This document shows positions 1 to 8,339 of a stretch of 64,000 nucleotides of DNA, piece by piece (position 1 is the stretch's first letter; the number at the start of each line of letters is the position of its first letter). The notes beneath the pieces were generated by a model, which was not told the origin of the DNA, searched no databases, and saw nothing but the letters and a program-made list of their open reading frames with translations. The DNA is from Devosia neptuniae (lineage in GTDB: Bacteria; Pseudomonadota; Alphaproteobacteria; Rhizobiales; Devosiaceae), in contig NZ_CP104965.1 of assembly GCF_025452235.1 (NCBI RefSeq), forward strand, positions 1,488,001 through 1,552,000. The letters are read 5' to 3'. Position numbers and translations under genes: made by a program.

Positions 1-141
1 GCCACCGGCTGGGACGGCTTCGGCGGTATCGCCGCGCCGCTGCGGAACGATCCGGCCTGGAGCGTGCACGAACTGCCCTGCGGCCACGACGTGCCGTTGC
101 TGCTGCCGGTCGAACTGGCGGAATTGCTGGAACAGGCGTGA
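1..141 (+). CDS. C-terminal end of a probable alpha/beta-hydrolase (partial)
   Basis: The first 46 codons read openly in frame 1 to a TGA at 139-141, so this is the 3' end of a gene starting left of the window. The tail carries a GHDVPLLLP stretch after a tryptophan-rich segment. An isolated Gly-His near the C-terminus followed by a short helix resembles the catalytic-His region of alpha/beta-hydrolases, but 46 residues are too few to assign the family. No strong terminator follows, and the convergent DUF899 gene ends about 60 bp downstream. Confidence 0.5.
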   Translation, partial: ATGWDGFGGIAAPLRNDPAWSVHELPCGHDVPLLLPVELAELLEQA

Positions 142-201
142 TGGGGATCATGAAAATTGCCGGGGCTTTATCGGCTCCGGCAATGACAATGCTGCCTGAG
201 A

Positions 202-894
202 CTATTGATAACGATCGTGGCGGCGCAGCCAGTCCATGCCCTCGGTTTCATTGCGGCCCTTGGGCATGAGATCGAGCATGGCATAGGTGCCCATCATTAC
301 CTCCACACCGCGGCCGAAGGTGGAATAGGTGCGAAACACCTGCCCGTCCTCGTCCTTGTAAAAGGCCGTGACACCCGGCCATTCCTCGCCGGTTTCCTGC
401 CATTGCCCGAAATTGTAGTCGATATGGCCGCTGGCAACTTCCTCCGGCGTGAAGCTCACCCGGAAATCGTAATTGAACGTGCTGCCAAATGAGGACACCC
501 AGGTGAACTGCCAGCCCATACGCTGGCGATAGCGCTCGATATCGGCCAGTGGGGCGCGCGAGACGGCGACCATGGTGACGTCGTGATTGGCCAGATGCAG
601 GTTCATGCCATCGGTATGGTCGGCCATGAAGGAGCAGCTCGGGCAGCCTTGCGTCCAGCCCGGCGCAAACATGAAATGCTGCAGCAGCAATTGCGAGCGC
701 CCCTCGAATAGCTCGGCCAGGCTGCGCGGACCAGCCAATGTGTCGAACACATAGTCCTGGTTTATGCGCTCCCAGGGCAGAGCCAGCCGCTCCCGCGCGA
801 GCCTGTCGCGTAAATGGGTCAGCTCCTTCTCGGCCTTGAGAAAGTCCTTGCGGGCGGCGAGCCAGGCATCGTGTGAAACAACCATGTGGTGCAT
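202..894 (-). CDS. DUF899 family thioredoxin-like protein
   Basis: A 230-residue protein matching the DUF899 family, which has a thioredoxin-like fold and is common in alphaproteobacteria and actinobacteria. A CPSC motif lies at residues 84-87 inside the family context PGWTQGCPSCSFMAD. Further on come SSFGSTFNYDF and a C-terminal block with FRTYSTFGRG, typical of the family. The ATG at 894 was chosen because an AAGGAG box lies 7 nt upstream. A TTG two codons earlier is in frame but worse placed. The gene starts 2 nt after the stop of the small membrane protein, so the two are probably co-transcribed. The reaction is unknown; a redox role is inferred from the CxxC motif. Confidence 0.85.
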   Translation of the reverse strand: MHHMVVSHDAWLAARKDFLKAEKELTHLRDRLARERLALPWERINQDYVFDTLAGPRSLAELFEGRSQLLLQHFMFAPGWTQGCPSCSFMADHTDGMNLHLANHDVTMVAVSRAPLADIERYRQRMGWQFTWVSSFGSTFNYDFRVSFTPEEVASGHIDYNFGQWQETGEEWPGVTAFYKDEDGQVFRTYSTFGRGVEVMMGTYAMLDLMPKGRNETEGMDWLRRHDRYQ

Positions 895-896
895 CG

Positions 897-1169
897 TCAA
901 TCTCCTTGGGTTTGGGAAAGGTCTATGTCGCGGCGCTGGGCAAAGAGCAGCTTGAGCCAGGGCGACAGGTGAAAGACGCCCATCAGCAGATACATCAGGG
1001 CCATGTCATGGATCGGCAGCATGGCGGCGCCCGAGCAGATCGCCATGCCCGACGCATCAAGGGCGGAGATACCAGCCATGATCCCGAAGACCGGGGCGGC
1101 CGCATAGGCGAGCAGGGCAATTGCCTCGGCCGCCGGCGAACCCATCGTGCGTGTTGCTGTCTGTGTCAT
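897..1169 (-). CDS. Small membrane protein, first gene of a two-gene unit with DUF899
   Basis: A 90-residue protein with two hydrophobic stretches, about residues 14-35 and 50-75, giving a likely two-helix inner-membrane protein with a short charged C-terminus. I recognise no named family. The ATG at 1169 is well supported by a GGAGGAG box 7 nt upstream. Its stop is only 2 nt before the DUF899 start, so the proteins are probably made from one message and may work together. The region upstream (1170-1513) is shared with the divergent sdh operon. Confidence 0.65.
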   Translation of the reverse strand: MTQTATRTMGSPAAEAIALLAYAAAPVFGIMAGISALDASGMAICSGAAMLPIHDMALMYLLMGVFHLSPWLKLLFAQRRDIDLSQTQGD

Positions 1170-1513
1170 CCTGCGCTCCTCCGTCGCCTTCGCCAGTCCG
1201 GCGGTGGTGATGAGCAGAGGCTAAGTCGGGCACAGCATCCGGCGTGAGTTACAATCGTGGCGGGATTTTTTCGCCCGCGCTTGGCCGCCCAAGGCCTGAT
1301 AGTTGCCCCGAACAGCTTTTCTGGCCCAACAGCGCACCCCCCAATTCCGTCGCCCTCCGAACACTTCGGGCGATATACGAACAAAGTGCGCAATGCGCCA
1401 AAAGTTGACCTTTGGGGGGCTTTGAATTGTCATGCGGGGAGGCTAGAAGTCTTGAACCATTCCAAACTACAGCGGTCCCTCCCGCGCGTTCAGGACGGCT
1501 TCAGGAAGACTCC
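1170..1513. other. Intergenic region between divergent units; holds the sdh promoter
   Basis: These 344 bp separate the small membrane gene from sdhC. No convincing coding potential is seen on either strand. It must carry both divergent promoters. The best -35-like box toward sdhC is TTGACC at 1405-1410, but no good -10 box sits 16-18 bp downstream, so I do not call a promoter. The sdhC ribosome binding site (AGGAAGA) is at 1503-1509. Confidence 0.5.
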
Positions 1514-1900
1514 ATGACGGTTCGCTCCCGCCCCACTTCTCCGCATCTGCAAATCTATCGCTGGACCATCACCATGGCCATGTCGATCGCGCATCGCGCG
1601 ACGGGCATTGCCAATTATGTGGGCTCGGCCCTGCTGGTGCTGTGGCTGGCCGCCGCCGCCATCGGGCCCGAACCGCTCAATGTGGTCAATGCCGTCTATG
1701 GCAGCTGGTTCGGCCAATTGGTGCTGTTTGGCTATTCCTGGTCGCTGTTCCACCACATGCTGGGCGGCCTGCGCCACTTCGTCTGGGATTTCATCGAGAT
1801 GATGGAGCCGGGCCAGCGCGAAGCCATCGCCTGGGCCAATCTGGTGGCCTCCATCGTGCTGACGCTGCTGGTCTGGACCGTTTTTGTGTGGGTGCATTGA
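1514..1900 (+). CDS. sdhC: Succinate dehydrogenase cytochrome b556 subunit
   Basis: A 128-residue membrane anchor subunit of complex II. It has the family N-terminus RPTSPHLQIYRW and the motif SIAHRATG, which forms part of the quinone/heme region. Three hydrophobic helices follow. SLFHHMLGGLRHFVWD contains the candidate heme-ligand histidines. With SdhD it anchors SdhAB in the inner membrane and passes electrons to ubiquinone. The ATG at 1514 is preceded by AGGAAGA. An upstream in-frame extension to 1412 has no family match. The stop overlaps the sdhD start by one base (TGATG), so the two are translationally coupled. Confidence 0.96.
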   Translation: MTVRSRPTSPHLQIYRWTITMAMSIAHRATGIANYVGSALLVLWLAAAAIGPEPLNVVNAVYGSWFGQLVLFGYSWSLFHHMLGGLRHFVWDFIEMMEPGQREAIAWANLVASIVLTLLVWTVFVWVH

Positions 1901-2292
1901 TGCGTGAACAAGTGATCACCAGGGACATCATCGCCGATCCCAAGACCAAATATGGCGACGCCAAAGCCTCGACCCGCCATTTCATCACCCAGCGGGTGAC
2001 CGGCGCGATCAATGTGCTGTTCATCGGCTTGCTGGTGTTCATCGTGGTGCGCCTGGCCGGGCAGGATCGGGCCGACATGGTAGCCGTGATCGGCAATGGC
2101 TTTGTCGGCATTCCCTTTGCCGTGCTGCTGGCCGTGGTCACCGTGCATATGCGCAATGGCATGCGCGATACGCTGGAAGATTATCTGGCGGGTGCCACCT
2201 ATCGGCTGGCCATGCTGCTCAATACGCTGTTCTGCCTCGCCGTGGGTCTGATCGGCGTGATTTCCATTCTCAAGCTCGTCTTCTGGGGTTAG
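1900..2292 (+). CDS. sdhD: Succinate dehydrogenase hydrophobic membrane anchor subunit
   Basis: A 130-residue second anchor subunit of complex II, with three predicted transmembrane helices. The motif VHMRNGMRDTLEDY at the end of the second helix is typical of alphaproteobacterial SdhD and includes the conserved His near the heme/quinone site. The start overlaps the sdhC stop (TGATG) and sdhA begins 6 nt after the sdhD stop, which places it firmly in the sdhCDAB operon. A longer in-frame reading to 1642 only runs through sdhC in another frame. Confidence 0.95.
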   Translation: MREQVITRDIIADPKTKYGDAKASTRHFITQRVTGAINVLFIGLLVFIVVRLAGQDRADMVAVIGNGFVGIPFAVLLAVVTVHMRNGMRDTLEDYLAGATYRLAMLLNTLFCLAVGLIGVISILKLVFWG

Positions 2293-2298
2293 TGCCTG

Positions 2299-4113
2299 AT
2301 GGCTTCCACTTATGAACTCATCGACCACGAATTCGACGTGGTCGTGGTGGGCGCCGGCGGCGCAGGTCTCCGCGCGACCCTGGGCATGGCCGAGCAGGGC
2401 TTCAACACCGCCTGCATCACCAAGGTCTTCCCCACGCGCAGCCATACCGTGGCGGCGCAGGGCGGCATTGCGGCCTCGCTGCAGAATATGGGCCCCGATA
2501 GCTGGCAATGGCACATGTACGACACCGTCAAGGGGTCGGACTGGCTGGGCGACAATGACGCCATGGAATATCTGGCGCGCGAAGCCCCGGCCGCCATTTA
2601 TGAGCTTGAGCATTACGGCGTGCCGTTCAGTCGCACCGAACAGGGCAAGATCTATCAGCGCCCGTTTGGCGGCCATATGACGGAATTCGGCGATGGCCCG
2701 CCGGTGCAGCGCACCTGCGCCGCTGCCGACCGTACCGGCCACGCGATCCTGCACACGCTTTACGGGCAGAGCCTGCGCAACAATGCGCAATTCTATATCG
2801 AATATTTCGCGCTCGATCTGATCATGGGCAAGAATGGGGAATGCCAGGGCGTGATCGCCTGGAAGCTCGATGATGGCACGCTGCATCGCTTCCGCGCCAA
2901 GCTGGTCGTGCTGGCCACCGGCGGCTATGGCCGCTCCTATTTCTCGGCCACCTCGGCCCATACCTGCACCGGCGACGGCAATGGCATGGTGGCGCGGGCC
3001 GGCCTGCCGCTGCAGGATATGGAATTCGTGCAATTCCACCCCACCGGCATCTATGGCGCGGGCGTGCTGATCACCGAAGGCGCGCGCGGCGAGGGCGGGT
3101 ATCTCACCAATTCGGAAGGCGAGCGCTTCATGGAGCGCTATGCCCCCAATGCGAAAGACCTGGCCTCACGCGACGTCGTGAGCCGCTGCATGACGCTCGA
3201 AATCCGCGAGGGCCGCGGCGTGGGTCCGAACAAGGACCATATTTATCTCCACCTCGATCATCTCGATCCCAAGGTGCTGCATGAGCGGCTGCCGGGCATC
3301 ACCGAGAGTGCAAAGATCTTTGCCGGTGTTGATCTGACCCGCGAGCCGATCCCGGTTCTGCCCACCGTGCACTATAATATGGGCGGCATTCCCGCGAACT
3401 ATCATGGCGAAGTGCTCGACCCCACGCCGGAAAACCCCAATCGCATCGTGCCCGGCCTGATGGCCGTGGGCGAAGCCGCCTGCGCCTCGGTGCACGGCGC
3501 CAACCGGCTGGGTTCCAATTCCCTCACCGATCTTGTGGTGTTCGGCCGCGCCGCCGCCATTCGCGCCGGCAAGGTGATCGATAAGGCGAGCCCCGTGCCC
3601 GCCCTCAACGCGGCCGAAGACGCCAAAATCCTCGCCCGCTTCGATCGCCTGCGCCACGCCAATGGCAGCCAATCGACCGCCAAGCTGCGTGACGAAATGC
3701 AGCGCACCATGCAGGCCGATGCGGCGGTGTTCCGCACCGATGAATCCCTCAAGAACGGCGTTGCGGCGATGAGCGAAATCTATGCGCGCCTGCCCGATGT
3801 CAGGGTTACCGACCGCTCGCTGATCTGGAATTCGGACCTGGTGGAAACGCTGGAGCTGGAAAACCTGATGACCTGCGCCATCGCCACGGTGGTCTCCGCC
3901 GAAGCCCGCCACGAAAGCCGCGGCGCCCACGCGCATGAGGATTTCCCCAATCGCGACGACGTGGAATGGCGCAAGCACACGCTGGCCAAGGTCAATGTCG
4001 ATACCGGCGCGGTCGAGCTCAGCTATCGCCCCGTGATCCTCGATCCGCTGACCCCCGAAAGCGAAGGCGGCATCGACCTCAAGAAGATCGCGCCCAAGGC
4101 ACGCGTTTATTGA
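2299..4113 (+). CDS. sdhA: Succinate dehydrogenase flavoprotein subunit
   Basis: A full-length 604-residue catalytic subunit that oxidises succinate to fumarate in the TCA cycle. The FAD Rossmann motif GAGGAG is at residues 18-23. The [11 protein letters not shown] motif holds the covalently flavinylated histidine, His49. EFVQFHPTG and the [11 protein letters not shown] block form the substrate and FAD pocket, and the C-terminal [12 protein letters not shown] region is intact. The flavinylated histidine implies dependence on an SdhE-type assembly factor, which is not in this window. The stop overlaps the start of a small secreted Cys protein, an unusual insertion before sdhB. Confidence 0.98.
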   Translation: MASTYELIDHEFDVVVVGAGGAGLRATLGMAEQGFNTACITKVFPTRSHTVAAQGGIAASLQNMGPDSWQWHMYDTVKGSDWLGDNDAMEYLAREAPAAIYELEHYGVPFSRTEQGKIYQRPFGGHMTEFGDGPPVQRTCAAADRTGHAILHTLYGQSLRNNAQFYIEYFALDLIMGKNGECQGVIAWKLDDGTLHRFRAKLVVLATGGYGRSYFSATSAHTCTGDGNGMVARAGLPLQDMEFVQFHPTGIYGAGVLITEGARGEGGYLTNSEGERFMERYAPNAKDLASRDVVSRCMTLEIREGRGVGPNKDHIYLHLDHLDPKVLHERLPGITESAKIFAGVDLTREPIPVLPTVHYNMGGIPANYHGEVLDPTPENPNRIVPGLMAVGEAACASVHGANRLGSNSLTDLVVFGRAAAIRAGKVIDKASPVPALNAAEDAKILARFDRLRHANGSQSTAKLRDEMQRTMQADAAVFRTDESLKNGVAAMSEIYARLPDVRVTDRSLIWNSDLVETLELENLMTCAIATVVSAEARHESRGAHAHEDFPNRDDVEWRKHTLAKVNVDTGAVELSYRPVILDPLTPESEGGIDLKKIAPKARVY

Positions 4114-4403
4114 TGCGCGCGCCGGGTCTGGTTATCGCGATGGTTCTGGCTGCGGCGGCGCCGGCTTTTGCTGCGGCGCCTACAGCCGAGCAGAAGGCGG
4201 AGTTCTATCGGGTCTGCATGGGTATCGCGAGCAACGAGACCCTGTGCTCCTGCAAGGCCGATGCGGCCATGACGCTGATCGATGAGCGCTTCATGGGCGT
4301 GGTGATCAAATCCATGCAGGGCGGCTCGACCGCACAGGCCGATGCCGTGCCCTACAACACTTATGTCGCCAAATCGAACCAGATCTGTAAGCCGAATTAT
4401 TGA
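4113..4403 (+). CDS. Small secreted four-cysteine protein inside the sdh operon
   Basis: A 96-residue protein with a clear Sec signal peptide: Arg at position 2, a hydrophobic core at 5-18, and an AFA cleavage motif near residue 20. The mature part of about 75 residues has four cysteines (35, 45, 47, 92), which suggests two disulfides or a metal/heme-handling site in the periplasm. Its ATG shares one base with the sdhA stop (TGATG) and sdhB follows 53 nt later, so it is an operon member. I recognise no named family. A role in periplasmic assembly or redox chemistry near complex II is only an inference from position and cysteine content. Confidence 0.8.
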   Translation: MRAPGLVIAMVLAAAAPAFAAAPTAEQKAEFYRVCMGIASNETLCSCKADAAMTLIDERFMGVVIKSMQGGSTAQADAVPYNTYVAKSNQICKPNY

Positions 4404-4456
4404 ACTGACTATCGCGCCGGGTTGAGCGGCGTCGTGTTGAGAAGGAAGAGCGACCC

Positions 4457-5242
4457 ATGGTCGAATTGATGCTCCCCAAGGCCGACCGGCCTCAGAAGGG
4501 CAAGACCTGGCCCAAGCCCGAGGGCGCCAAGCGCCTGCGCGAATATCACATCTATCGCTACGACCCCGACCAGAATGCCAATCCGCGCATCGATACCTAT
4601 TTCGTCAATCTGGACGATTGCGGCCCGATGATCCTGGATGGCTTGCTCTGGATCAAGAACAAGGTCGATCCCACGCTGACGCTGCGCCGAAGCTGCCGCG
4701 AAGGCATTTGCGGCTCGTGCTCAATGAACATTAACGGGCTCAATACCCTGGCCTGCACCAAGGGCATGGATGATTCCAAGGGCCCCATCAAGATCTACCC
4801 GCTGCCGCATATGCCGGTGGTCAAGGATCTGGTGCCGGATCTCAGCAATTTCTATGCCCAGCACCGCGCCATCGAGCCCTGGCTCAAGACCACGTCGCCC
4901 ACTCCGACCAAGGAATGGACACAGTCCGTACCCGAGCGCGCCAAGCTCGACGGGCTTTACGAATGTATCCTGTGCGCCTGCTGCTCGACCTCCTGCCCGT
5001 CCTATTGGTGGAATGGCGAAAAATATCTGGGGCCGGCCGCCTTGCTGCAGGCCTATCGCTGGCTGATCGACAGCCGCGACGAGAGCACGCAGGAACGGCT
5101 CGACGACCTCGAAGACCCGTTCAAGCTCTATCGCTGCCACACCATCATGAACTGCGCCAAGGTCTGCCCCAAGGGCCTCAACCCGGCCAAGGCCATTGCC
5201 GAGATCAAGAAGATGATGGTGGAACGCAAGGTCGCCGCGTAA
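4457..5242 (+). CDS. sdhB: Succinate dehydrogenase iron-sulfur subunit
   Basis: A 261-residue electron-transfer subunit linking SdhA flavin to quinone. All three cluster motifs are present. The 2Fe-2S ligands lie around Cys80, Cys85, Cys88 and Cys100 ([10 protein letters not shown] and LNTLAC). The 4Fe-4S set is around Cys170, Cys173, Cys176 and Cys180. The 3Fe-4S set is around Cys227, Cys233 and Cys237 with CPKGLNP. The ATG at 4457 follows a GAAGGAAGAG box at about 4441-4450. It is the last gene of the operon and is followed closely by a strong intrinsic terminator. Confidence 0.98.
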   Translation: MVELMLPKADRPQKGKTWPKPEGAKRLREYHIYRYDPDQNANPRIDTYFVNLDDCGPMILDGLLWIKNKVDPTLTLRRSCREGICGSCSMNINGLNTLACTKGMDDSKGPIKIYPLPHMPVVKDLVPDLSNFYAQHRAIEPWLKTTSPTPTKEWTQSVPERAKLDGLYECILCACCSTSCPSYWWNGEKYLGPAALLQAYRWLIDSRDESTQERLDDLEDPFKLYRCHTIMNCAKVCPKGLNPAKAIAEIKKMMVERKVAA

Positions 5243-5265
5243 TTTTGGTTTTTTAGTCTTTGAAG

Positions 5266-5297
5266 AAGCCCGCGGGTCAGGCCCGCGGGCTTTTTGT
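5266..5297 (+). terminator. Rho-independent terminator of the sdh operon
   Basis: A perfect 10-bp stem, AGCCCGCGGG at 5267-5276 and CCCGCGGGCT at 5282-5291, with a 5-nt loop (TCAGG) and a T-rich tract immediately after. It lies 24 bp downstream of the sdhB stop. Confidence 0.92.
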
Positions 5298-5370
5298 TTG
5301 GTGGGTCCTTAGACTCCAGTGTTTGCGCCAAAGCCTATTGTGACGAGGGGAGCGTTCATCTTCAACACAC

Positions 5371-5478
5371 GTCACCCACGGTGTCATTCCGGCGCAGGCC
5401 GGAATCCATGCTGAAGGTCATCCCGGCCCTGGATGCAAATGAGACGCCGCGGACCCGAATCCCGGCCCGTGCCGGGAT
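5371..5478. repeat. Intergenic palindromic (REP-like) repeat cluster
   Basis: The 426-bp gap between sdhB and the next gene carries no convincing gene but has short GC-rich palindromes. ATTCCGGC/GCCGGAAT is at 5386-5405 and ATCCCGGC/GCCGGGAT is at 5459-5478, with a CATCCCGGCCCTGGATG-like half-site between. Palindromes of the form GTCATTCCGGC...GCCGGAAT are a well-known type of dispersed alphaproteobacterial intergenic repeat. Copy number cannot be judged from one window. The rest of the gap (5480-5615) shows no further structure until the minus-strand terminator. Confidence 0.6.
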
Positions 5479-5615
5479 GGCGCCCTGGATGGAAGCGGCT
5501 TTGTCTGAATCATCCCAACCCACCGCATCTCCCGGGGGAGAACGGTGATGGGGCGCGTTCTTCCAAGACCCACAAAGGGCTTTGGGAATGAAGCGAAGCC
5601 CCGATGCAGAACACC

Positions 5616-5645
5616 AAAACAAAAACGGCGGAGCTTTGCCCCGCC
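5616..5645 (-). terminator. Terminator of the six-repeat protein gene
   Basis: Read on the minus strand, an 8-bp stem GGCGGGGC / GCTCCGCC (one G-U pair) with an AAA loop is followed by G and a T-rich run (plus-strand A tract at 5616-5625). It lies just downstream of the stop at 5669. Confidence 0.8.
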
Positions 5646-5668
5646 GCCTGAGATCAAATCTAAAAAAC

Positions 5669-7066
5669 CTAGATGCCGTCGTCTTCCCTCAGCACGATCA
5701 AGCCAGCCTCAAACGCCGTCTTGCAGTCGTCGGCGTCGTGCTCGAGGTCGCTGTCGAGCAGGGTGATGGCAGCGCCGGGGCCTTCAAAGCGCGGATCGTC
5801 GCACTGATCGTCATTGGCGTAGCTCGACGTGTTGTCGCCAAACTCGATTTCCGAGCTGTCATAGGGTGCGCCAGCAGCGTAGCTGGGCTGGTAGACTTGG
5901 CGGATCTGCACCTTGCCGGCCGCTTCCAGCGCCTTGCAATCGGTGGCGTCGGCCATCTGGTCTTCGTAGAGCTGCTTCTTGTTGGTGCCTTCGCCGACAA
6001 AGCGCGGATCGTCGCATTCCCCGTCATTGGCCCATTTGGAGGTGTCGCTGCCATAGTCGAACTCGGTGGAAGCCGGGCTCGCGCTGGTGGCGGCGGTGCC
6101 ATCGGGATCGAAGCTCACCGTCCCCGCGGCATAGGCGGCCTTGCAGTCGGTAGCGTCGTGGCCGATGTCGTCGTCCAGCATTTCCGAAGCCGCGCCGGTG
6201 CCCGAGAAGCGGGGGTCATCGCATTCCTCGTCCTTGGCCCATTCGCTGGTGTCGTCGCCAAAGTCGATCTCGGAAATATCGACCTTGGTGGCGCTGCTGC
6301 CGGCAGTATCGCCATTGAAGGTCACGGTGCCAGCGTCATAGGCAGTCTTGCAATCGGTGGCATCCTTGCGGATATCGGCATCGAGCAGTTCGACGGCGCT
6401 GCCGGTGCCGGAAAAGCGGGGATCATCGCATTCCCCGTCATTGGCCCATTCGCTGGAATCATCGCCGAAATCGATCTCGGCAGCTGTGGCAGGCGTGTCG
6501 GTACCGGTGGCTGGCGTGTCGGTGGTGGTGGCATTGGCGTTGGAATTATCGTCAGCCAGGCTCACCGTGCCGGCTTCATAGGCCGCCTTGCAATCGGTAG
6601 CATCCTTGCGGATATCGGCGTCGAGCAATTCCTCGGCGCTGCCTTCGCCCTTGAAGCGGGGGTCGTCGCATTCGCCGTCATTGGCCCATTCGCTGCTGTC
6701 GTCGCCAAAGTCGATGGCATCAATCGGGCTGGCAATGGTTATATCGGCCGGGGTACTGCCCGCTTCGACCAGCGTCACGGTGCCGGCGGCAAAGGCGGCG
6801 CGGCAATCGGTGGCGTCCTTGCGGATATCGGCATCGACCAGTTCGGCGGCGCTGCCGGTGCCGGAGAATCGCGGATCATCGCATTCCCCGTCATTGGCCC
6901 ATTCGCTCGAATCATCGCCGAAATCGATGTCGCCAGCCGCATTCGTCGTGAGGGTGCTGGGGCCGGTCTTGTTGTCGAGCTTCTGGGCAAAGGCTGGTGC
7001 GGCAAGCCCTGCAGCCAGAATCAGCCCCAATGTGGTCGCGCCCAGCAACCGCTTGTAAGTTTGCAT
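5669..7066 (-). CDS. Secreted protein with six tandem Cys/Asp-rich repeats
   Basis: A 465-residue protein with a clear Sec signal peptide (hydrophobic core then APAFAQ, mature from about residue 27). The rest is six repeats of about 55 residues joined by short Thr/Ala/Ser linkers. Each unit follows the pattern FGDDSSEWANDGECDDPRF, then a Gly-rich turn, LLDADIRKDATDC and AGTV. Each has exactly two cysteines, which suggests one disulfide per unit. The acidic DxDD-rich loops could bind Ca2+, but that is inference. Repeats 1-3 are nearly identical, while 4-6 diverge progressively. The same motif occurs singly at the ends of other alphaproteobacterial secreted proteins, to my recollection, but I know no function. 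The ATG at 7066 has an AGGGA box. A longer in-frame start at 7111 lacks a signal peptide. Confidence 0.88.
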   Translation of the reverse strand: MQTYKRLLGATTLGLILAAGLAAPAFAQKLDNKTGPSTLTTNAAGDIDFGDDSSEWANDGECDDPRFSGTGSAAELVDADIRKDATDCRAAFAAGTVTLVEAGSTPADITIASPIDAIDFGDDSSEWANDGECDDPRFKGEGSAEELLDADIRKDATDCKAAYEAGTVSLADDNSNANATTTDTPATGTDTPATAAEIDFGDDSSEWANDGECDDPRFSGTGSAVELLDADIRKDATDCKTAYDAGTVTFNGDTAGSSATKVDISEIDFGDDTSEWAKDEECDDPRFSGTGAASEMLDDDIGHDATDCKAAYAAGTVSFDPDGTAATSASPASTEFDYGSDTSKWANDGECDDPRFVGEGTNKKQLYEDQMADATDCKALEAAGKVQIRQVYQPSYAAGAPYDSSEIEFGDNTSSYANDDQCDDPRFEGPGAAITLLDSDLEHDADDCKTAFEAGLIVLREDDGI

Positions 7067-7141
7067 CGGTGTCCCTTTCCGAAGGTATGGCCGCCAGTGG
7101 TGGCTGCACAATATAGCGGCTTTGCGGCAGCCGACAGCGTT

Positions 7142-8086
7142 TTAGTCCCGCCGATTGCGCGCGCGGCGTTCAGCTCTTGTGAACAATACCGAGCCGAGCA
7201 ACACCAGAGCCGTGCCCAGGGCATGGAAAATGGTGAAGGGTTCGGACAGCACGATGACGGCGATGATGATGGTGACGATCGGCCCGAAAGCGCCGGTCGA
7301 GGAGGTGGCGCGCGCCCCGATGCGGGCCATGCCGGCATTCATCAGGAATGAAGGCAGCACGGTGCCCAGCACGCCCAGAGCCAGGCCATAGGTCCAGATT
7401 TGCGGCGACAGCGTCAGATAGCTCTGTGGCCCGGCGATGATCAGGTTTTGCCCGATGGCGCAAAGCGCGGCGGTGGACATGGCGATGCAGGTGAAGAGGC
7501 CCGAGCCCAGCTTGAGCATCTGCCGTTTGGCCAGGTGCTGGTAGAGCGCAAAGGTAATGGCCGAGCCCAGCACCAGGAGCGTGCCGGTCACCAGCCCATC
7601 CGGGTTCAGCGCGAGATTCCAGCCGAAGATCACCAGCAGCCCGGCATAAGAGACCAGCATGGCCGGCACCACGCCCCAGACCATGCGGTCGCCGAAGAAC
7701 CAGACGCCGAACAGCAGTACGAAAAAGGGATAGGTGAACAGCACCAGCCGCTCATATTGGGCGGTCAGGTAATTCAGCCCTAAAAAGTCGAGATAGCTCG
7801 AGACATAATAGCCCAGAATGCCCACGGCCATGCTGGTCAGCACCACGGGCCAGCTGAGCGAAGCCCGCAAGTTCTCCTCGCGCCGCAGCAGACCCACCAT
7901 AATGACCAGGTATACCGGCAGCGCCACGATCATGCGCAGGCTGAGCAGCATTTCGGTCGTGGTGCCCTGGGCATAGGCGAGCTTGATGAAAATGCCCTTG
8001 GTGGCAAACAGCACGGCGCCGGCCACGGCAAAGGCATAGCCCAAGGGGTCATTGGCGGATGGGGCAGATGAAGAGGCAACGGACAT
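7142..8086 (-). CDS. EamA/DMT-superfamily permease
   Basis: A 314-residue inner-membrane protein with about ten hydrophobic helices in two EamA halves: an N-terminal half beginning GYAFAVAGAVLFATKGIFIKLAYA, and a C-terminal half ending with a basic tail. The family exports small metabolites such as amino acids or nucleobases; the substrate cannot be told. I chose the ATG at 8086. An in-frame TTG at 8116 is possible, and neither has a strong ribosome binding site. The gene stands alone between the repeat protein and xerC, both on the same strand. Confidence 0.85.
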   Translation of the reverse strand: MSVASSSAPSANDPLGYAFAVAGAVLFATKGIFIKLAYAQGTTTEMLLSLRMIVALPVYLVIMVGLLRREENLRASLSWPVVLTSMAVGILGYYVSSYLDFLGLNYLTAQYERLVLFTYPFFVLLFGVWFFGDRMVWGVVPAMLVSYAGLLVIFGWNLALNPDGLVTGTLLVLGSAITFALYQHLAKRQMLKLGSGLFTCIAMSTAALCAIGQNLIIAGPQSYLTLSPQIWTYGLALGVLGTVLPSFLMNAGMARIGARATSSTGAFGPIVTIIIAVIVLSEPFTIFHALGTALVLLGSVLFTRAERRARNRRD

Positions 8087-8339
8087 GGGAGGCGGTTCCA
8101 AAAAGACCCGCCTCAAGCAATACCGGAGCCTGAAAGGCGGGCCGGTGCGACGAAGGGCTGGATGTCAGCGCTCGTTCCGGACCCCAGGGGAGCCAGAAAG
8201 CCAAAGACCAAGCAGAATAATGGTGGCGGACGAGTGCATGAGCCGTTTGGTAGCGCTGCCTGTTACGGCTGGCAAGGCGGGTTTTCCGATAACCGTTCGG
8301 CACCAAATGCTATGCCGATGCCAACAGTCCGTGCACCAA

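Noticed and set aside
5582..7351. 589-codon plus-strand frame and regular spacing that could suggest a repeat array or CRISPR
   Set aside because: The periodicity comes from the six-repeat protein on the minus strand. Repeat units are about 165-240 bp, coding and diverging, not 25-40 bp with unique spacers.
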